Below are positions 55,056-58,727 of a stretch of DNA of 58,727 nucleotides, one piece after another (position 1 is the first letter of the stretch; each line of letters begins with the position of its first letter). Both the position numbers and the translations under genes were made by a program. Origin of the DNA: Nostoc sp. 'Lobaria pulmonaria (5183) cyanobiont'. Lineage in GTDB: Bacteria; Cyanobacteriota; Cyanobacteriia; Cyanobacteriales; Nostocaceae. Under the pieces are notes generated by a model that did not search any database, had not been told where the DNA came from, and was given only the letters and a program-made list of their open reading frames with translations. The stretch is taken from contig NZ_CP026695.1 of NCBI RefSeq assembly GCF_002949795.1, forward strand, positions 1 through 58,727, in the 5' to 3' direction.

Positions 55056-56280
55056 TATCAATAACTCAGTTACTTATCTTTGCATTGGGATAGCTGGACT
55101 AATTTTTATAACTAAATATTATCCTCAGAATCAAACAGCCGTTGCAGATAACAAAGCGTTAGCGAGTCCACGAGCGTCAGATCAAGGTAAGGCAGTTATT
55201 AAAAATGCTCCTGAGCCTGGTACAGAGGATGATAGCGAAGCGGTAGCGAGTCTTCGAGCGTCTGTAGATGATTCAGCTATTTCAATCCTTCAACAAAACC
55301 GTCCTCTAAGAATGAGTATCAGCGTTGATAATCCCTCCTTTTTAAAGGTTAAACTTAATCAAGAAATTAAAAAAGGTGATGTAATTAGCGATAATTCTAC
55401 AGAACGCGATCGCTTAGATAAACAAAAAAAATCTGTCAAATTGCAAATTGACAATCTAAAATCTAAGGTCATTCCCGAACCCTTCAAACCTACCCAAGCA
55501 CTAGGGCTAAAACCATTGCCCCCGGCTATTTTCTCAGAGGAAAGTGCAGCGATCGCACAATCTAAAATGAAGTTGTCCCAGGCTCAGGCACTTCTAGAAG
55601 CGCGTACACAACTGCTACAAACTGATAACCCAGAACGTAGGGCTGAATCTGAAAATGCGGAAGCAGGATTTCAAATTGCTTCCCAAAAGGTGTCAGAGCA
55701 AGAGCAGATGATTCAGTCGATGCGGGATATGAAATTATCGACTGAAATTCTGCAACATGAGGAGGCTAAATTAAAGCAGTTGCGATCAGAAATGGATCAG
55801 GCTAATTCTGCTCTTGACCAAAGCAAAGCCAAGCTCAATGCCTCGGCAATTAACCAGCAACAGGAATTACAACAGCTTCAGGTAAATGTAAGATTGGCAC
55901 AGTCTGACTTAGAAGTGGCAGAATCGCGGTTAATTGCGGCTCAAAATCGTCGTCAGCTTACAGAATATGATGCAAATCTGAATGAAGCGAGACGGCAGCA
56001 GCAGGAAAATCAGACTCAGCAAGAATATTCGCGGCAGCAGCAACAATATGCCCAATCTGTCAGGGATAGGGATTATCAACTAGCACAGTTGGCAATTTCA
56101 CTCACTAATATTGAGGATAAACTAGCACTTATCCCGATGTTGCGATCGCCTCGTAATGGATACATTAGGCGAATTAAACCTTGGGTGGGTAAGGATGGTA
56201 AGTACACGACTACTATTACTATTAGCGCTGCTGCTTCCTCTAAGAATGGGGGAAGTACAGGCACAGTCCCCAGTCCCTAA
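55042..56280 (+). CDS. HlyD-like membrane fusion protein
   Basis: The product is 412 residues. One N-terminal transmembrane helix (YLCIGIAGLIFITKYYP), a linker, a half lipoyl-like strand region (LKVKLNQEIKKGDVI), then a very long Gln/Glu/Lys-rich coiled coil (residues 125-345) and a return strand (LRSPRNGYIRRIKPWVGKDG). This is the membrane fusion (HlyD/EmrA) plan, and a TolC-like gene follows. Two linker pieces (ALASPRAS and AVASLRAS) are encoded by GCGTTAGCGAG-type dispersed repeats. The 3' end overlaps the TolC-like gene by 86 bp. Confidence 0.75.
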   Translation: MKEFNINNSVTYLCIGIAGLIFITKYYPQNQTAVADNKALASPRASDQGKAVIKNAPEPGTEDDSEAVASLRASVDDSAISILQQNRPLRMSISVDNPSFLKVKLNQEIKKGDVISDNSTERDRLDKQKKSVKLQIDNLKSKVIPEPFKPTQALGLKPLPPAIFSEESAAIAQSKMKLSQAQALLEARTQLLQTDNPERRAESENAEAGFQIASQKVSEQEQMIQSMRDMKLSTEILQHEEAKLKQLRSEMDQANSALDQSKAKLNASAINQQQELQQLQVNVRLAQSDLEVAESRLIAAQNRRQLTEYDANLNEARRQQQENQTQQEYSRQQQQYAQSVRDRDYQLAQLAISLTNIEDKLALIPMLRSPRNGYIRRIKPWVGKDGKYTTTITISAAASSKNGGSTGTVPSP

Positions 56281-57268
56281 TCCCCAGTCTTCAGTCCCAA
56301 TTAAAGTACCGACACCAAAAACCCCGCCAACTCCGACAACTCCGCCAAATGGGGAAAATTCCGACACGCCGGACGAGACACCGGACGAGACAACCCAGGA
56401 CGACCAGCCACAGGATAACTTATCGCCAGAGGAGGCACAGCAGTCCGATCAGGAATCTGATTCAAAGCTACCTAAACCTGAACAGAATCCTTTTAATAAA
56501 CCTTCCATCGATGTGATTCTTGAGAGAGAAATGAATAATGATATGTGGCGGCTGCTGCGCGGGGGGCTTCCCTGTTTGGAAACTTCGGCTGTGTGTTTGC
56601 AGCAGTTGCAGGATAAAGCGATCGCACAATCCCCACTGCTCAAAGAAATTGATACCCGCATTGCTGAAGCTAATTCTCGCATTGATGAGGCGAAAGTAAG
56701 GAATAAAAAATCTATTCAACTGTCTATATTAACTCCAGGATTACAGTATTTACTTGGCCCCACACCGACAGCAGGGCAACCACAAGCAGCAGGGACGGGA
56801 TTAATTGACAATATCGCCGGGATATTTAGCGGTAAAACCAACCTAATCAACGGGTTGCTTAACGTAATAGGCATACCATTATTCCAGGGAAGCCAAGGGG
56901 GAAATGCTGACGCGCAGCGCAATGCGATCGCTATCAGCGATATTCAAGTAAAGGTGGCTGAACTTCAGCGCAGCCGCGCCCAACTAGCCGATACAATTCG
57001 AGATAAAGTAGCTCAATCATTAATCGCTTTTGATGAGGCAAGAACTGATTTTCAAACTGCCCAGGTAGTAGCGAGTCGAGCAGTTGATCAGTTCAAAGTA
57101 TTCGAGTTGCGTTACGTCAGAGGCAATTCTGACACTGAAAGCTATCTGACCAGACAAAACAGCTTAGATAACACAAAAGCTACAACTTATCGGGCTTGGG
57201 CGAAAATGCGGCGATCGCTATTTACAATTAAGCTATTAGTTTTATCTATCAAGGATGCAGGAATTTAA
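56195..57268 (+). CDS. TolC-like outer membrane efflux protein
   Basis: The product is 357 residues from ATG 56195 (GTAAGG upstream). A signal peptide (MVSTRLLLLLALLLPLRMGE, cleavage after VQA) precedes a Pro/Thr/Asp-rich linker. Two long helical stretches (EIDTRIAEANSRIDEAKVRN and ISDIQVKVAELQRSRAQLAD, continuing to DKVAQSLIAFDEARTDFQ) fit the coiled coils of TolC/OEP, but the protein is shorter than usual (about 450) and the beta-barrel part is reduced. It overlaps the HlyD-like gene; the overlap contains a CCTCTAAGAA copy read in both frames and STRR-like CCCCAGT units. Confidence 0.7.
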   Translation: MVSTRLLLLLALLLPLRMGEVQAQSPVPNPQSSVPIKVPTPKTPPTPTTPPNGENSDTPDETPDETTQDDQPQDNLSPEEAQQSDQESDSKLPKPEQNPFNKPSIDVILEREMNNDMWRLLRGGLPCLETSAVCLQQLQDKAIAQSPLLKEIDTRIAEANSRIDEAKVRNKKSIQLSILTPGLQYLLGPTPTAGQPQAAGTGLIDNIAGIFSGKTNLINGLLNVIGIPLFQGSQGGNADAQRNAIAISDIQVKVAELQRSRAQLADTIRDKVAQSLIAFDEARTDFQTAQVVASRAVDQFKVFELRYVRGNSDTESYLTRQNSLDNTKATTYRAWAKMRRSLFTIKLLVLSIKDAGI

Positions 57269-57280
57269 ATTAATAAGTAA

Positions 57281-57922
57281 CTAACGAGGAATATATTTAA
57301 TATTTCTTAAACATACTGGAGGTTTTTTCTCTGGTAAATTTTCCCAGGTTTTTTCTTCGATTGGTTCTAAAACAAATGTTGAAAAATTATATATTAAATA
57401 AGAAATCTTCAAGGCAGAATCACTAATAATATTATCAGGCTTTTTAATTTTTACAAACTGGCAAGAATTAGGGGTAAGTTTTTTAGAGATAGAACTATCA
57501 TAAACAAAGGCATAAGAAGTATTAGGATTTAACTTAAATCCAAAGATAGTCTCGTGTACATTATCGTTTATAGAAAACACTTCCCGATATAAAGCAACTT
57601 CTAAGACTCCATTATTACAAATTGGAATTTTATTAAAATTATCCATTTCTTCCATAACTGAAAAACTTTGTTTTTGGGACGAAGCTAAATCAAGAATCTC
57701 GACATCACTAACGTCTGCGTTTAATTCAGTTAAGCCAATTCCGCAACTATTAGTTTTAAATTGCTTCAGCTTTTGCACTCCTTCAATACTTATTTTATCG
57801 TTAAGATTAAATGGGGCATTTTCAATGTATAAATATTCCCCAGACTTAAACAACATCTGTGCTGAAGCTTTAGAGGGAAAAAGTATTAAAAAAAGCAGCA
57901 CTAAAAAATAAATTTTTTTCAT
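57281..57922 (-). CDS. Secreted hypothetical protein, 213 residues
   Basis: Signal peptide at 1-22 (MKKIYFLVLLFLILFPSKAS). The mature protein is beta-rich with four or five cysteines (TNSCGIG, PICNNG, NSCQFV, PVCLRN). It converges on the TolC-like gene with a 12-bp gap. It is AT-rich and not assigned to a family; together with the next gene it may encode surface or exported factors. Confidence 0.6.
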   Translation of the reverse strand: MKKIYFLVLLFLILFPSKASAQMLFKSGEYLYIENAPFNLNDKISIEGVQKLKQFKTNSCGIGLTELNADVSDVEILDLASSQKQSFSVMEEMDNFNKIPICNNGVLEVALYREVFSINDNVHETIFGFKLNPNTSYAFVYDSSISKKLTPNSCQFVKIKKPDNIISDSALKISYLIYNFSTFVLEPIEEKTWENLPEKKPPVCLRNIKYIPR

Positions 57923-58007
57923 TTTTATAACATTTTTAACTAATAAAAAAGCGATCGCCCATCCTCTAAGAATAAATGCGATCGCTACTACAACAATTAA
58001 TCAAAAA

Positions 58008-58643
58008 TTAAGGCCAGGTTGAAGGAACGTAACCAGTACTTACGCCGTTAGTCGTTTTGCAAACCGGCGGCTCACCTGCATCTGGGAGTGATGCCACAGT
58101 ATATGAAGTTCCTCCAATATCAAAGGTAGTTGGCAGGTTGCTACCAGATAAGGCTCTAAAGAATCCGAAGCCGCAGCCATTGATAGATACATTTTTTGTT
58201 GAATCGCTTGGAAGAGTGATAGCAACCGCACCACCAGGAGTTTTACCAACAATTACTACTTGTCCATTAGGGGTTTTAAAGTTTGCAGTTCTAGTTTCTG
58301 CAAAGGTTCCGCTAACGCAACTAGGCAGAATTTGAGTTGAAAGTGAAGAGGCATCAATCGCCATACCATCCACCTTCAGACCAGTGAATGAGCCACTGCT
58401 AGGTATAGAGATTTTTAATTCGCCACACGCACCAGCAATTCTGGCAGTAGAGCGGTCAACAGTACCTAAAGATACAAGCGCTTTACTATTTGCTGTGCCA
58501 GAAATATAGATTGTTGTTCCATTAGTAGCATCAACAGTTTTGTAAACCGTATCAGTGCCATAGGGAATCGCCCAAGCCGATCCAATATTAGAAGCGATCG
58601 CACCTACACCCAAAGCCAGAGCTAAAATACCTTTAATTTTCAT
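58008..58643 (-). CDS. Secreted hypothetical protein, 211 residues
   Basis: Signal peptide ending AWA-IP near residue 25. The mature protein is Gly/Ser/Thr-rich with predicted beta strands and cysteine pairs (AGACGELKIS, LPSCVSG, NGCGFGFF, PPVCKTT), similar in style to cell-surface or pilin-like proteins. A 10-bp repeat and HIP1 octamers separate it from the gene 57281-57922. Confidence 0.6.
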   Translation of the reverse strand: MKIKGILALALGVGAIASNIGSAWAIPYGTDTVYKTVDATNGTTIYISGTANSKALVSLGTVDRSTARIAGACGELKISIPSSGSFTGLKVDGMAIDASSLSTQILPSCVSGTFAETRTANFKTPNGQVVIVGKTPGGAVAITLPSDSTKNVSINGCGFGFFRALSGSNLPTTFDIGGTSYTVASLPDAGEPPVCKTTNGVSTGYVPSTWP

Positions 58644-58697
58644 ATTGTCGTAACACCATTGACATTCAAGTATGCTGCATCCATCTTAGAGTAGTAA

Positions 58698-58721
58698 TTA
58701 TCACTTTGTTAAGTGTGATAA
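58698..58721. promoter_or_regulatory. Inverted repeat at the window end
   Basis: TTATCAC (58698-58704) and GTGATAA (58715-58721) with a 10-nt gap. It lies 55 bp upstream of the leftward secreted-protein gene; if the molecule is circular at this point it would also sit 6 bp before the SNase start. Confidence 0.45.
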
Positions 58722-58727
58722 CTAAGT

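Noticed and set aside
1..58727. CRISPR array
   Set aside because: No evenly spaced repeat-spacer series and no cas gene; the repeats found are dispersed or tandem without spacers.
1..58727. tRNA, rRNA or insertion sequence
   Set aside because: No cloverleaf, rRNA sequence or transposase was recognised; the tyrosine recombinase lacks element ends.

Overview
The window reads as plasmid DNA from a filamentous, probably heterocyst-forming cyanobacterium (Nostoc/Anabaena-like). Three things point there: very frequent HIP1 octamers (GCGATCGC), heptanucleotide tandem repeats of the STRR type, and a convergent nucA/nuiA pair. Plasmid character is suggested by a ParA/ribbon-helix-helix partition locus, an ArdA antirestriction protein, a tyrosine recombinase, orphan DNA methyltransferases, many small hypothetical genes, and the absence of any tRNA, rRNA or recognisable housekeeping gene. 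I saw no relaxase and cannot tell whether the window is a whole circular plasmid.

Layout. 0-3.3 kb: secreted SNase, HNH nuclease, a three-hairpin array, a 2OG-Fe(II) oxygenase-like gene, a GC-rich SLOG/DprA-like gene and a ribbon-helix-helix gene. Several promoters here share a GTGTACA-centred element. 3.3-9 kb: small genes with a repeated leader cassette, ArdA, long hairpins and another ribbon-helix-helix repressor with its palindromic operator. 9-11.3 kb: UvrD-like helicase. 11.4-15.6 kb: XRE repressor, an AT-rich hairpin region beside a HTH protein with 42-bp tandem repeats (candidate replication region), and a C5 DNA methyltransferase nested in another frame of a 604-codon gene. 15.6-21.1 kb: HAD phosphatase, HNH and GIY-YIG nucleases, an exported methyltransferase and an EVE-domain gene.

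21.2-29.8 kb is a leftward defence-like operon: XRE regulator, type ISP-like adenine methyltransferase, unknown protein, and a 1417-residue PLD-nuclease/SNF2-like helicase. 30.8-34.8 kb holds a membrane pentapeptide-repeat protein and an FGE-sulfatase-domain protein that share Gly-Asp-Asn-Asn repeats. 35.4-38.7 kb: nuiA/nucA, an unknown gene and a tyrosine recombinase. 38.7-45 kb: small genes, then a tightly overlapping leftward operon of membrane proteins and an FtsK/coupling-protein-like ATPase. 45-49.4 kb is a patchy zone of small genes, repeats and gene fragments. 49.4-50.5 kb is the par locus, bracketed by two nearly identical iteron blocks. 50.9-57.3 kb is a coupled rightward operon: HTH protein, membrane AAA ATPase, YdjM-like membrane protein, HerA-like ATPase, HlyD-like adaptor and TolC-like protein. 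Two secreted proteins follow.

The most striking global feature is a 10-bp sequence, CCTCTAAGAA, of which I count 37 exact copies on both strands (about 0.1 expected by chance), many beside HIP1 sites. It lies upstream of start codons and also inside genes, where it encodes Phe-Leu-Glu-Glu or Ser-Ser-Lys-Asn. I saw none in the defence operon or in the pentapeptide/FGE block, which suggests that those two blocks arrived later.
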